Shown: positions 1 through 10,515 of the stretch, in pieces
Numbering within the stretch: the first letter of the stretch is position 1
Layout: each line of letters opens with the position of its first letter
Source of the DNA: Monarcha castaneiventris obscurior
Taxonomy: Eukaryota; Chordata; Aves; Passeriformes; Monarchidae
DNA: 64,000 bases
Reading direction: 5' to 3'
Assembly (NCBI GenBank): GCA_026261815.1
Contig: JAMPIT010000059.1
Span: 21,934,001 to 21,998,000 of the forward strand
The notes under the pieces: generated by a model
What the model was told of the DNA's origin: nothing
The model's database searches: none
What the model saw: the letters and a program-made list of their open reading frames with translations, nothing else
Position numbers and translations under genes: made by a program

Positions 1-1433
1 AGTAAGAGACCAAACTCTGTTCTCATATCTAAATCTGCCTTGGTTTCACTCCCTCCAGCAAAAAGAATTTGTTTTCTTCTCCAAATACTCAATAAGCATA
101 TAAGAATTGCCACAGGATAGCAGCTACAAATTAATCAGAGTTTTTAGGCGGAAAGGGAAGAAACCAATTTAAAACAAAATTTCACGTATCTCACCTGAAA
201 TCTTTCTCATACTGGAAACTTTTCAATTTTAAGCAATAAAGCTATTTCAAGAAAAATATGGATATGAACAGTGTTATCTTTAGTTTGTTTTTTGTGCATG
301 CTTCAGTTTTGGTAATTAAACCTTTGTAGTGTAGTCACACTATTTGCAGGTAGCCTACCCTTTCTAATTAGTGCTATGTCAGTAGACTTAATATCTGCTT
401 TAAAACATGCATTTCTTGTAACCATTCATCATAAAATGTGCTGTTCCTAGACCCAAGGAGAAACACCCTGTGTCTTTTCCCCTTCCCTTACATGTAATGT
501 GATAGTTATTGCAAATAAGTAATGCTGCATTGGAAATTTTCTTTCATGCATTATGCTGCTTGATCAGTTTTTAAGTAAAACTGGCAGAGGAAAAGATCAG
601 ACTGTAGTTAAATAAACTTCACAAGCCAGCACTGGGAAAATGGTTGAGGTTAGATGCATTCTTTCCTGCATCTCATCCTCCAGTTTAATTTAACCCAGAC
701 AAGTTCCCTGCCTTGCTTTGCCCCTTGGGTTCACCACATGGATTCATAAAACCTTGTGTTGACACAAGAGAGAAAAGAGCATGTTGCAAGAAGAAGCAAC
801 CAAGAACACTATGCCTGTGTTTCTCATTTTATATTAGTTTAAAAGATTCTCAGACAGAGGAGGCAAAATTTGTATCTCTGCTTATTTGTAAGAGCAACAT
901 TGTACCAGACTTCAGAGGATGCCTTGTAGGCATATTTGCATATGACTGTGAGTGCAGGGTAGCTGGGTGCTGGTAGAAGAAGGGGTTTGTGAATGAAGAT
1001 TACATGTAATTATCAAAAAAATTGCATGTTCTCCTGTAAAAGCAATGTGGTGGGATAACTACACAGCCTGTTCTAAGAACATGTTACACCTGTGCATTGT
1101 ACCAGCAGCGTAGGCTAAAAGAGAGATGTAAATTGCCAGGGCAGATGGCATTACAGTGAGCAACAGAGACTCCTGAAGGAAGTACGATGCAGGTAAATAG
1201 ATCTCCTGGAATGTATTCAGAATAACATTCTCTCTGCCACTTTGGTTGCTGTATTTTGATAAGCAGCCAGTCTCTGAGTCAGGCTTGTTTCCCTGGGAGC
1301 ATAGTACATAAATGATGCACTGTGTCAGCAGGTGGAAGGTTATTGTGCTGCACAAGCTGTGTGACAGAAAACACACTGAACCTGGAAATCCGTTGTCATG
1401 AGTAGGATAAAAAATATATCTTTTTTCTTTCAG
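1..1433 (+). other. RETREG1 intron (partial)
   Basis: This AT-rich stretch precedes the first visible RETREG1 exon. I found no exon with splice sites and RETREG1-like coding here, and no obvious repeat. The upstream exons must lie outside the window. Confidence 0.7.
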
Positions 1434-1498
1434 AAACAGCAAAAACAAAACCCACAGAAGATGACAGTGAATTAGACATATCAGCTCTGTGTCCTAAG
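1434..1498 (+). CDS. RETREG1: RETREG1 coding exon (third from last)
   Basis: This 65-nt exon lies between a T-rich tract plus CAG acceptor and an AAG/GTGACT donor. Two bases complete a split codon, then 21 codons read [21 protein letters not shown], ending in phase 0. The acidic content and the SALCPK end fit the segment of RETREG1 just before the next exon. Confidence 0.88.
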
Positions 1499-4400
1499 GT
1501 GACTTTTTTTCAGTCAGCCCTGTCTTGCTTTTAAAATCTATATAGATAATGGGAGATTATCTAGATTGCTGTCTGTTCTTCTGTGGAAGACTTTAACCTC
1601 CCCAGGAGGCTGTGTTCCTGAACTAAGCAGTATGCCTTAGAAGTGATTCATTGTCTCCACCTTTAGCCTTGTACTAATTAACCTACTGTATTTGTGACTT
1701 CTGGCCTTCAAGGTAATGGCTTCTTTGGCCTACTGAGCTAAGAATGTGTTTATTTTGTATTGGCTGTAGAATGATTACATTAGAATTTAATAGCAAAGGT
1801 GGTTTCTTTTATTTGCAACAGAGAAATTGCAGTTGATTTTTATCAAAGTAAAATACAAAAGGGAAATATTTAATAGAAGAACTGTATAACTCATCAGATA
1901 TTTTTGTAATCATTTGTCTAATAATTTTCAGTGGTGGTGCAAATAGGTGTATTATTTATAAAATCTTTCTAGGTATGTATGAGAACACTCAAATACCTCA
2001 TTTTTCTCCTAGTGTTCTAAATGACTGTATGGCAAAGGTTTTTCTGTTATAATCAGAATACCGGTTGATATAAAAAAATTCATCTTAATAGGAATTGCAG
2101 TAGTTGATCAGTAGTGTATAAAGCCTGACTTTGACAGTGATTGTTTTCAAGGTGGTTTTCTGGTGGAAAAAAACCTCCAAAAATATATCCCATAGGATAA
2201 AACTGTGTAGCTGACATAACTGAATATTGTTGAATAAAGTGGTAAAGGATAATGATTTTTTTGTTCAGCTAATTTTTGATGGTCTTACAGATATTGGGCT
2301 GTTCTTCTGGTCCAAATTTACTCATTTCGTTACATTATGCATATTTTGTATTTGCAGGTTCATCCTGCTTTCATGACAGTAGGATTACTTTCAGAATGAA
2401 TTACTGGAATTTTCTATGCTTCTTTAGTATAATTGTGGTGGTCAACCAGTGTCAAACCTCCACATTATTACAGCTTTTTGTTATTACAAAGAGGGATGCT
2501 TCACTTCTAAGCATTGTATACTGTTTTCATGTTTCTATTTAAATTTCTAATTAAAGCTGTAATAGGAGGTGATTTATGTTGCTATGACATACAAGAGGGA
2601 CTTGTTTCAGTCTGTAAGCATTGGCTTTCTGTAGTGTGATTTTTTTGAGTATAAGAATACCATGTATGGGATTGTTTTCTGTGTAGGTTAGCCCTGCAAC
2701 TGTTGCCAAAGAGCTGTCAGTGTCTGACACAGATGTCTCAGAAGTATCCTGGACAGATAATGGGACCTTTAACCTATCCGAGGGGTATTCCCCACAGACA
2801 GACACATCTGATGGTAAGTAACAGCCTCATCTACATCATCCATGGATTCCAGTCATGCAGCTCACCTCAAAATGATGAGACAATTTCAGGACAGAAGGTT
2901 TCAGGGTTGTTGCTTTTCTCTCTGAAATGAATTTAAGGTTCATCTTAGTGTGTTGTATAGTTTTGGATACATCTTGTGTAAGAACTGTCCTTATCTTAAA
3001 AATGCTTTTTTGGGTAAGCTAAGCAAATAAAAGCTGAGGAATAAACAGTGAATACTCTTGACTTGTTAAACAGCCAGTTAAAGAAAGTATTACTAGGTTT
3101 TACTACTAGAAATGAAGACAGCCAGCAATGAGCCTGTGAAGACTTAGACTAGGGAAAGATTCTCAAGCACTTGGCTTGATCTTGACCAGAAAAAAGATTT
3201 TACTTTTTACAGACCAAGCTATCAGTAGTAAACACGTTGCAGGAATAAAGATTAAGGACAGTAGTTTGCTGTAGTCATACCTGTGGATCTGTTGCTCTGC
3301 TTATCTTGCAATTCTCCTAGGAAAAGTTCATTGTAAATGATGAGAAGGATGATACTACAGGCCAAATGAATAATTTAAATTATTTTTCTAGTATTTCAAG
3401 TAGTAAATAGACAGCACTGTATGATCACAGAACTGTAAGTTAAGAGCAATTGTCATTCATCTCATCTATCTTCCTATCCAAAGCAGGTTCAAAGCTGTTC
3501 ATTAAAGCTTTATGAAGTTTCTCAGGGCTGCGACCATTTGAATTCTGATCACCTCCAGTGGCAGAGATTCAGCAACTTCCCTGGAAAGCCTTTTTCAGTA
3601 TTTGCTTACCCTCATGATGAAAAGATTTTTTCTTGTAGTGAGTCAAAATTTCCCATGTTCCAGTTTGTGTCAGTTTACTCTGATTCTTTTACTGTGCACT
3701 TTTTAGAAGAGTCAGGTCCATCTTCTCTCTACCTTCCCATTCAGTAGTTAAACTGATTCCCACTTTGCCACCTTCTCTTGGGGCTGAACAAGGCCCATTC
3801 TCTTAGCATCTGCATATGTCCTGTTCTCTAGCCCCCTAAATAATCATGCTGGCCCTCCAGGGGGCTCAGTCCTGTATGCCATTGTCTGTCTAGAACTGGA
3901 GAGTTCCAAACTGGGCAAAATACTTCAGTGTGCACTGTCAGTTACTGAATAAGTAGGAAAATCCCTTCCACTGACTTTCTGCCTTCAATTTTGCTACTAC
4001 AGCTCAGTGTGTGCTCGGCCTTCCTTGCTGCAAGGGCATACACCTGACTTGCTGCCCACACATCTTCTGGAAAGCTGCTTTCTGTCTTGTTGCCCCCAGC
4101 CTGTACTGCTGCACAGGTTATTCCATCCCAGAGGGAGGATTTCACATCTGCTTTTGTTGAATGTCACGCTGTTCCTTTTCAGCCTGTTCCTTTATACAGC
4201 CTGCTGAGGTCCCCCTGAAGGCATCCTGACCTCCAGAATATCAAATACACCTGCCCCACAGCTGTTCCCTTCCACTCATGAACTTGCAGAGTGCACTCCA
4301 TGCTGCCATCCAAGTCACTAGTAAAAACCTTGGCCAGTGCTGGTTTCAGTCCCTGTGACAGACACCAATAACCAGCCTTGTATCGCTGATGAAGCCTTTG

Positions 4401-6083
4401 CCCCTGGCAGTCTGGCCACTTTGGCACCCACCTTACAGTTCCCTTGCCCTGTTTGCTCACCAGCTTGGCTGGAAGGATCATGTGGGAAACTGTATTAAAG
4501 CCTTGCTAAGTGAAAAATAAACAAGATCAACTCTTCTTCCCCACGGAGCATTACAGCAAATGGGACATACACAAAAGTTCAAGACCAAATGGGATGCATC
4601 CGAGGACTGGCTCATCTGTCAAAGCTCTATGCATTTGAGCCACCACTCTGCATACAGCACAACCCTTCGTCCTCACCTTCCCAGCCTGTCTTTCCTAAAG
4701 AAAATGGAGAAAATTACATATGAGTCTTTTTAGGATTTATTTCCTAAGCCCTTATGAATGCTCCTACAACAAGCTCCTATTGCTTGTTTTCATAGAAAGT
4801 AAGTTCAAACTGATTATTTTTTACCCTCTTATTCAAATACTTGATGAAACTATTCCCTTGTGCTTATTTAGGCCTCTTCCACAGGCCATGCACTCCACAG
4901 TATGTTTTATACATTTCTAATAACAAATATTGTCTCGTTCATTAATGCAGACATTAAAATGTAATGTTTTATTTGATTACATCCTGCTTTTTATCCTCTT
5001 GAAAACATGAAACAATTCTGATCATTTGTAGAGTTTCCATTTTCTGTTTCCTTTTTAATACAAGCATTAGCCAAGAAAGGAAGAAGAAATTAAGTCTTTA
5101 CATTGGTTGTATATCTTTATTTAAGCAGATGAACATTATTTTTTATTATTCCATATGCATGTTAAAAGCTTGTAACACATCCTTACATGCTGACATATTT
5201 GTAGTTTATATATATTGTGAAGAAAAATTTTATAAATTTTAGGACTTTATGTGGTTGGTATATTCAGAAATAGCTGTGCTGAAGATTTGCATGGGTTCTT
5301 TCATTACAGATAGATACCAGAAAAAGTTAGCTTTAAAAAGTTCTTTTGTTCAAATAGTTAGTTTGATACCAGTTGATTTGTGGTGCTAGATTTATGACCT
5401 CAAAACCATTTTGTTTTAGATTTCACATCATGCTCCTTCTAGTAGAGAACTGCTCAGTATGGATTAGTAAATGTATTCCAAGGAACACTTACTGCATTTT
5501 TACATGTGGCTGCCTTTTTGGGAAACTTTTGTGAGTGCTAACACTTTTTTCTTCTGTTTACCCTGCAATAGATTTTGACCGGCCTAGTGATCATGAAGAA
5601 GCTTTCGCTAGAGATCTTTTAGAGTTTCCCTCTTTAGAAAATGGCGCCGGCACAAATGATGACGACGACTCGAGCATCGGTTTGCCCACCCAGCAAAAAC
5701 GAAGGAAAGAGCAAACAGATGTCAAGGTGGATCACGCTTCCAGACAGAGTAAAGAGAGACCATCCACTGCAGGGTTGTCCTTGCCTTTGCCCAGTGACCA
5801 AACCTTTAATTTAATGAGTGGAATTGCTGGCGACGTCATCACGGCGGCGGTGTCTGCTGCCATCAAAGAGCAGCTGCAGTCGCTGCAGCAAGCTCCCTCA
5901 CAGGCAGCGCCCAGTCTGAGCGAGGAGACAGACACAGAGGAAGCCGATGATTTCGAACTGCTTGACCAGTCTGAGCTGGAGCAGATTGAGAAAGAATTGG
6001 GACTTTCACAAGGCCAAGAAGCAGAATCCCAGGAAAAGAAAAAGTCTTCAGGCTTCCTTTCAAATCTGCTTGGAAGTCATTAA
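1434..6083 (+). CDS. RETREG1: RETREG1 (FAM134B), ER-phagy receptor, C-terminal part (last three coding exons)
   Basis: RETREG1 is an ER membrane protein whose reticulon-homology domain bends ER tubules and whose cytosolic tail binds LC3/GABARAP proteins to drive selective ER autophagy. Only the tail is here, as three exons: 1434-1498, 2687-2813 and 5572-6083, all with AG/GT borders and compatible phases (codons split before 1436 and across 2813/5572). The joined reading contains the family's Ser/Asp-rich stretch ([20 protein letters not shown]), a stretch around [20 protein letters not shown], and near the end the LC3-interacting motif DDFELL at 5946-5963 in an acidic context. It ends in a Lys/Ser-rich stretch and [10 protein letters not shown] before TAA at 6081-6083. 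The membrane domain exons lie upstream of the window. The match to vertebrate RETREG1 is by recognition of these motifs and is very strong; the paralogues RETREG2/3 share the LIR but not this whole tail. ZNF622 follows downstream as in human. Confidence 0.96.
1499..2686 (+). other. RETREG1 intron, 1.19 kb
   Basis: AT-rich intron between two recognised exons, with GTGACT donor and a T-rich tract ending GTGTAG. No repeat or conserved element recognised. Confidence 0.8.
2687..2813 (+). CDS. RETREG1: RETREG1 coding exon (penultimate)
   Basis: This 127-nt exon starts after a GTGTAG acceptor in phase 0 and ends at a consensus ATG/GTAAGT donor in phase 1. It encodes the highly conserved tail segment rich in Ser, Asp and Thr ([15 protein letters not shown], then [14 protein letters not shown]). 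Confidence 0.95.
2814..5571 (+). other. RETREG1 last intron, 2.76 kb
   Basis: GTAAGT donor to TGCAATAG acceptor. About 1 kb in its middle is an antisense CR1 copy (listed separately). The 4700-5570 part is plain AT-rich sequence. Confidence 0.85.
3500..4500 (-). mobile_element. CR1 LINE fragment, antisense in RETREG1 intron
   Basis: Read on the - strand this follows the order of an avian CR1 3' half, with heavy divergence. The + strand text shows the complementary landmarks: the 'cttccctggaaagcctttttcagtatt' type segment near 3577, 'ggggctgaacaagg' near 3780, 'ttgctgcaagggcatacacc' near 4025, 'cccccagcctgtactgctgcac' near 4094 and 'aacttgcagagtgcactcc' near 4280. No intact reading frame remains. 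Borders are approximate and the copy is old. Confidence 0.8.
5572..6083 (+). CDS. RETREG1: RETREG1 last coding exon with LC3-interacting region
   Basis: The exon begins after a TGCAATAG acceptor; its first two bases complete the Asp codon split from the previous exon. It encodes 169 residues to the TAA. Reading upstream of 5572 is intronic although the frame stays open back to 5535. The LIR core F-E-L-L is at 5952-5963, flanked by acidic residues on both sides. The 3' UTR begins in the same exon. Confidence 0.96.
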
Positions 6084-6148
6084 CCTGGAAGCTGTAGCTG
6101 GTTACACAGAAGAAATTAAACATAAAACAAAAAAATACCATCAAATGC

Positions 6149-6182
6149 AAAAAAAAAAAAAAAAAAGAGAGAGAGAGAGAGA
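6149..6182 (+). repeat. Poly(A) followed by (GA)n
   Basis: A run of 18 A runs straight into eight GA units. It lies 66 nt after the RETREG1 stop codon, within its 3' UTR. Confidence 0.97.
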
Positions 6183-9100
6183 AGAAAATTCTGAGCTGTA
6201 AGCTTTAACTATCCCTTTAGATGTGTTGTAATAATTTCCCTTATGCAGAGTGAATTAACTGGATAAATATCAGCTAATACTGATAGTTTAATGTTTCTGG
6301 TAGTTATACCTCAATGTAATAGCATGGAAATGAATTATCTATCCACTGTTTGGTTGCAGATGCGTGGTGGAAGTCAGTTGTTCAAAACAGTTTGGGGGAG
6401 AAGTTTCTTTTATCTTTTTGCCAACCATTTATTTTGGGGTCCTGAGCCAAATTCTCGATATCAACAGTTTATTTACTCTAGTATTCCAATCATGTAACAC
6501 AATTAATGACTCACATTGTGAGGGCAAGTTATCAGAGGACTGCAGTGAGATTATAACTACATCTCACCTCCTTCAATCCTACCAAAAAGTATGGATCCCT
6601 GCAGTTAGCATTATGTGTAGTTCATCTACTATATATGAAACACATTAACCGGCACAACTCGAGTTTAAATATGTGTGCAACACTATAAAAACCCCTTGAT
6701 TTCATACTTAAAACCTTTGAATTATTTTGGATATGGTGATGCATTTCCAAGTTTTTTGCTGTTATAGGCTTGTAGAGTTGTAAAGTGGCATGTTATATGA
6801 CTGACCACCTGCTGTGTTCCTTGATGGAGTCTGGTCCTTGGCAGTATTGCCCATGTGAAGTCAGCCAATGAATTTTTATGTTTAAAAGTTAATATTGTGT
6901 AAACTGAACAACCTTTTTGGGAGCAGGTGAGGGTAGTTATTGTTTGGAGTAGAGATTAGAGATTTAAAAAAAAGCATAAAGGCTTTTTAGGTGCCACTTC
7001 CTTAATTTGAGATTCTGTAGGTTTTGGTTTGGCTTTTTTTCCCATGATAGCTGCTTCCACTTGCAACAAAAGTTGTGTTGTAAGCTGAATATGTTAAGAT
7101 ACTTAAAAGTATTTGGTGAGGTCAGTTGCTAGAGAAGACACTCAGAATCTTCTTCTTGGCATGTAATTTAAAACAAAAAAGAACTTGTTTAAATTATTTG
7201 CCAGTTTAAAGTCCACACATGCTGAGTGAGTGGCATGGGATCTCAAGCAGATAACTTATTTTTCTAGGGCTTTTTTGTTCACCTGTGACAAAACTGCACT
7301 GCAATACCAAGCAATAGTAATCCAAGAAATAGGAAGAAGTAAAGCTAGTTTTTCTAATGTGATGTAAACCATTAGCCAAGTTGAGGGACCATGTCAGCTG
7401 CTACTACTGCTCAAGTAAATTTCCATTTGCTGGCATTTGAAGAGGTGAATACTGTCATCTTGGACCCTCAAAAAGTACAGCAACAGATGATAAAAATCTT
7501 CCACTAACATATATGTGTAGGTAAACCTGTGTTTGAAATTAACTTCATTTTGTATTTTTTTTCCTTTTGAGGTGGAAAAATAGGCAGATGGCCAAAAAGA
7601 GTATAGCAAAAGAAAGGATGCTGAGATTTTTTGACACTAGCTTTATTGTTGCATGTGCTTTTTGTGTCAGTAATGCATATTGACCGAGTTTTCTGTCCTT
7701 TACCAGTAAAAGGGTAAGCCTGTGCCTTCATTATCAAACACATTATGAAATAAGTGGATGCTGGATATAGATCCCACAAGATGCAGCTTTCAAAATTACA
7801 ATATCTCAACATCTGAGTTTCTGGAAATCATTAGGAAACATGGCCCACATCACTTCTACAGCATTGGTTGCAAAGTTTCTTCTTTAGCTTTCACCAGCCT
7901 GTTCTTCTCATGTGGAAAAAACAAATAAACAAAAAAACCAAACACCCAAACAAAATTAAAAGAAGCTTTTGTTGGAAAATCAGTGAGTTTAAAAAGTTCT
8001 CAGATGACTTACAAGCCTCATTTTCTTGCTGCGTGTTCAGGACAATCTGTACAGTTAAAAGGAGTACAAATCCAAGTTGCTGATGAAACTTTGTAGGACA
8101 CCAAAACAACTGTGTACTTCCTTGTCCAGGAGTCCTGGTGCCAGAAGGGGAAACAGGCTGCGGGGCAGGGAGAGGCGGGAGGGAGGGGACAGTCCTTCAC
8201 AGGCTTTTCTGGAGCACATTTGCAGGACAGACTAGCTGGCTGTCAATGGTGGCATTGTAACAGCGTGCACTTTATTGTTGTTTTATGAAGAATACTTGTG
8301 GTTATAAAAGTATGTAACACAGGGGCACTCTTCTAGAATAATAGATTAGAGCAGAAGGAAATGCAGTTGGAGGAGTTTCTCAGACTTTTTGTAAATTACC
8401 CATTTTCTGGTTTCGAGATAGGTAAATAGATTGGTTTTTCTCCAGTACGAGTCACATTTCTTTTTTTCCAGAAAGAGAAAAAACAACCAAAACTTGAACA
8501 AGTAAATCATTAAAGTTAGGGACATAGTTGCTTATCTGAGTGTCTTTAGAATTTTTTTTCTGCTGTCATGGTAGTCAATTACATTCAAGCCCCTAAATAC
8601 CGTGTAATGGGAAGGATGTAATCCTGTAACATTTAATCTTCTTCCTCAGGTAGTGAAAAGATGTCTAATTTTCTGCAGGAAATAATCTCTTCCCTCCCAC
8701 ACAACCACATGAAAGAAACACTTTGCTTGGACACAATACATTCCACTGCCAGCATTTCGCCAGCAAAACACAAAGGAAATGTTTCTCTCCTTTGTGGATC
8801 CCTTCCACGCTGCCTTCAGTTGGAAATCCCTTGAGAAAACTTCATTTTGCTGTATTATAGCGGCAGCCACAAAATAGCAGTTCCTTAAAAATTCCTGTCA
8901 CAATGGTCCACAGCGTCTTTCTTACCAAGCACTGTCGTCACCTTCTGATCCTTCAAACTGGAGGCATGGGCAGGAAGACAGGCAGGCGGGTCTAGGGCAG
9001 TACATAGCTCTGAAACGTGCAGTTTTTCCATGGAAAGCCTGCTTGCCTGTGATTTCCATTCCAAAGGCACACGGGCAGCGTAGAGGGCGTAGTGTGAGGC

Positions 9101-9736
9101 AATGCCGTGGGGTAACAGCGTGTGATCCTGCCCTGGGATCAGCACTGCTTGTGCTGTGTGTGCTCTTACCTGGCAGTAAAGGGCTCACCCTCCTGTGCCT
9201 TGCAGTGGCTTCTTCACGCGTCCTGATGGGAGAAGGCGACCTATGTCAGGGCAGGGATGCAGGTCACTCTTTTGTACTCAGAAAATTCCCCCTTGTGTCA
9301 GCACACGTGAGTGACAGGATCACCATCTGACTGGTGGCCTTAGATGTGTCAAATCTAGTGCAAAACCGCCCGGTTCCAGCACAGGGCGTTTCCATGTGTA
9401 CGTACCACACGCCTACTGACCATTCTTCTGTTTGTTAGTGAAAAAAAAAATGCTATTCTATGCAGAGGAGGTTAAATAATTGTAACCCAAAGTAACAGGA
9501 TCTGAAGAGATACTCGTTCTACTTGTTCTGTGTTTGTTCTGCACTTTTTCCAGGCTGTCCCAGCCTTCTGAACAAAGTCCCTGTAGTCTCCATGTCTGTT
9601 CTCAGCACCTGTGAGTAACCCCACCTGGGCAACCAGAAACTGGAGAATTACAAAATGTCCGTATTTAAGTATTCTGCAGCACTTTACCTGCCCGATCACT
9701 GTTTTGTAAACATGGAACTATTATATTGATTGTTTT

Positions 9737-9742
9737 AATAAA
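9737..9742 (+). terminator. Candidate RETREG1 distal poly(A) signal
   Basis: AATAAA followed within 10 nt by a T/GT-rich segment (tgtgttagtttttatctttc). It is the last canonical signal before the CR1 fragment and the ZNF622 CpG island, which makes it a plausible gene end. Confidence 0.5.
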
Positions 9743-9799
9743 TATGTGTTAGTTTTTATCTTTCATCATCTCATGGTGTGTTTGCTCCCAGAAATGGAA

Positions 9800-10132
9800 A
9801 AAGCCCTGGAACAACAAACGGGGTGACCTTATTGCTCTCTACAACCCCATTAAAGGAGGCTGTAGCCAGGTGGGGATCAGCCTCTCCTCCTAGGAGGAGG
9901 AGACAGGACAAGAAGACAGTCTTCAGCTGCAACGGGGAAGGTTTAAGGGGCATTAGGAAGAATTTCTTCTCAGAAAGGGTGATTAGATGCTGGAATGGGC
10001 TGCCCAGGGGGGTGCTGGCGTCACCGTCCCTGGAGGTGTTTCAGGAAGGACTGGGCGTGTTGGCAAGGTGGTGTTCGGTCACAGGCTGGACTCGACCATC
10101 TAAGACATCGTTTCCAACGCACCTGATTGTGT
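9800..10132 (+). mobile_element. CR1 LINE 3' fragment between RETREG1 and ZNF622
   Basis: The + strand follows the CR1 3' end: 'gaccttattgctctctacaa', 'aaaggaggctgtagccaggtggggatcagcctctcc', 'ggcattaggaagaatttcttctcagaaagggtg', 'tgggctgcccaggggggtgctggcgtcaccgtccctggaggtgtttc', then 'tggactcgaccatctaagacatcgtttccaac'. It stops without a clear octamer tail. The short frame across it (GLPRGVLASPSLEVFQEGLG) is this retroelement, not a gene. Start is approximate. Confidence 0.88.
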
Positions 10133-10252
10133 GAAAACAAACAAAGGAACAAAACAAGACCCCAAGCCCACCCAGCCGAACACGGCCCAATCCCGGCCCC
10201 TCAGGCGGAGCCCTGCCCTTTCCCGGGGCCCGCCCGTGCCCGCGCCCTCCGG

Positions 10253-10268
10253 CCGCCAGGGGGCAGGC
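10253..10268 (+). promoter_or_regulatory. CTCF-like binding motif
   Basis: CCGCCAGGGGGCAGGC closely follows the vertebrate CTCF core (CCASYAGRKGGC type), with GG immediately upstream as in the long consensus. It sits within the ZNF622 promoter island. Binding is inferred from motif only. Confidence 0.6.
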
Positions 10269-10378
10269 GCGCCCCGCTCCCGCCGGACGCCGCTCGGCCG
10301 CTTCCGGCCCACGCGCCCCGCCCCGCCCCGGCACCCGCGCGCCGCCGGCTCCAGGTGCGTGTCCCGGGATGAGGGGCG

Positions 10379-10435
10379 GCATGGGGTGGGGTGGGATGGG
10401 GTGCCATGGCATGGCATGGCATGGCATGGGATGGC
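10379..10435 (+). repeat. 5-bp tandem array GGGGT/GGCAT with G-quadruplex potential
   Basis: Units of five bases stay in register: ggggt, ggggt, gggat, ggggt, gccat, then four ggcat, then gggat. Its first half (10383-10401) has four G-tracts of 4, 4, 3 and 4 separated by loops of 1, 1 and 2 nt. Confidence 0.9.
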
Positions 10436-10440
10436 CCTGT

Positions 10441-10515
10441 CCGGCTCGGCCGAGCCTTTCCGGCTCGGCTCGGCCCTGTCCAGCCCGGCCCGGCTCGGCT
10501 CGGCTCGGCCCGGCC
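10441..10515 (+). repeat. 5-bp tandem array CGGCT/CGGCC
   Basis: Imperfect pentamers (cggct, cggcc, cagcc) directly follow the previous pentamer array. Both lie just downstream of the proposed ZNF622 exon 1 donor. Confidence 0.85.

Larger units (their letters stand above)
6084..9742 (+). other. RETREG1: Probable RETREG1 3' UTR
   Basis: After the RETREG1 stop there is 3.6 kb of mostly AT-rich sequence without another gene until the ZNF622 promoter. An AATAAA at 9737-9742, followed by a GT-rich stretch, is the best distal poly(A) signal. Earlier candidates are ATTAAA near 6113 and 8507 and AATAAA near 7923, so shorter transcripts are possible. The UTR end is inferred; no transcript data were used. 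A GC-richer patch at 8880-9330 has only meaningless short frames. Confidence 0.55.
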
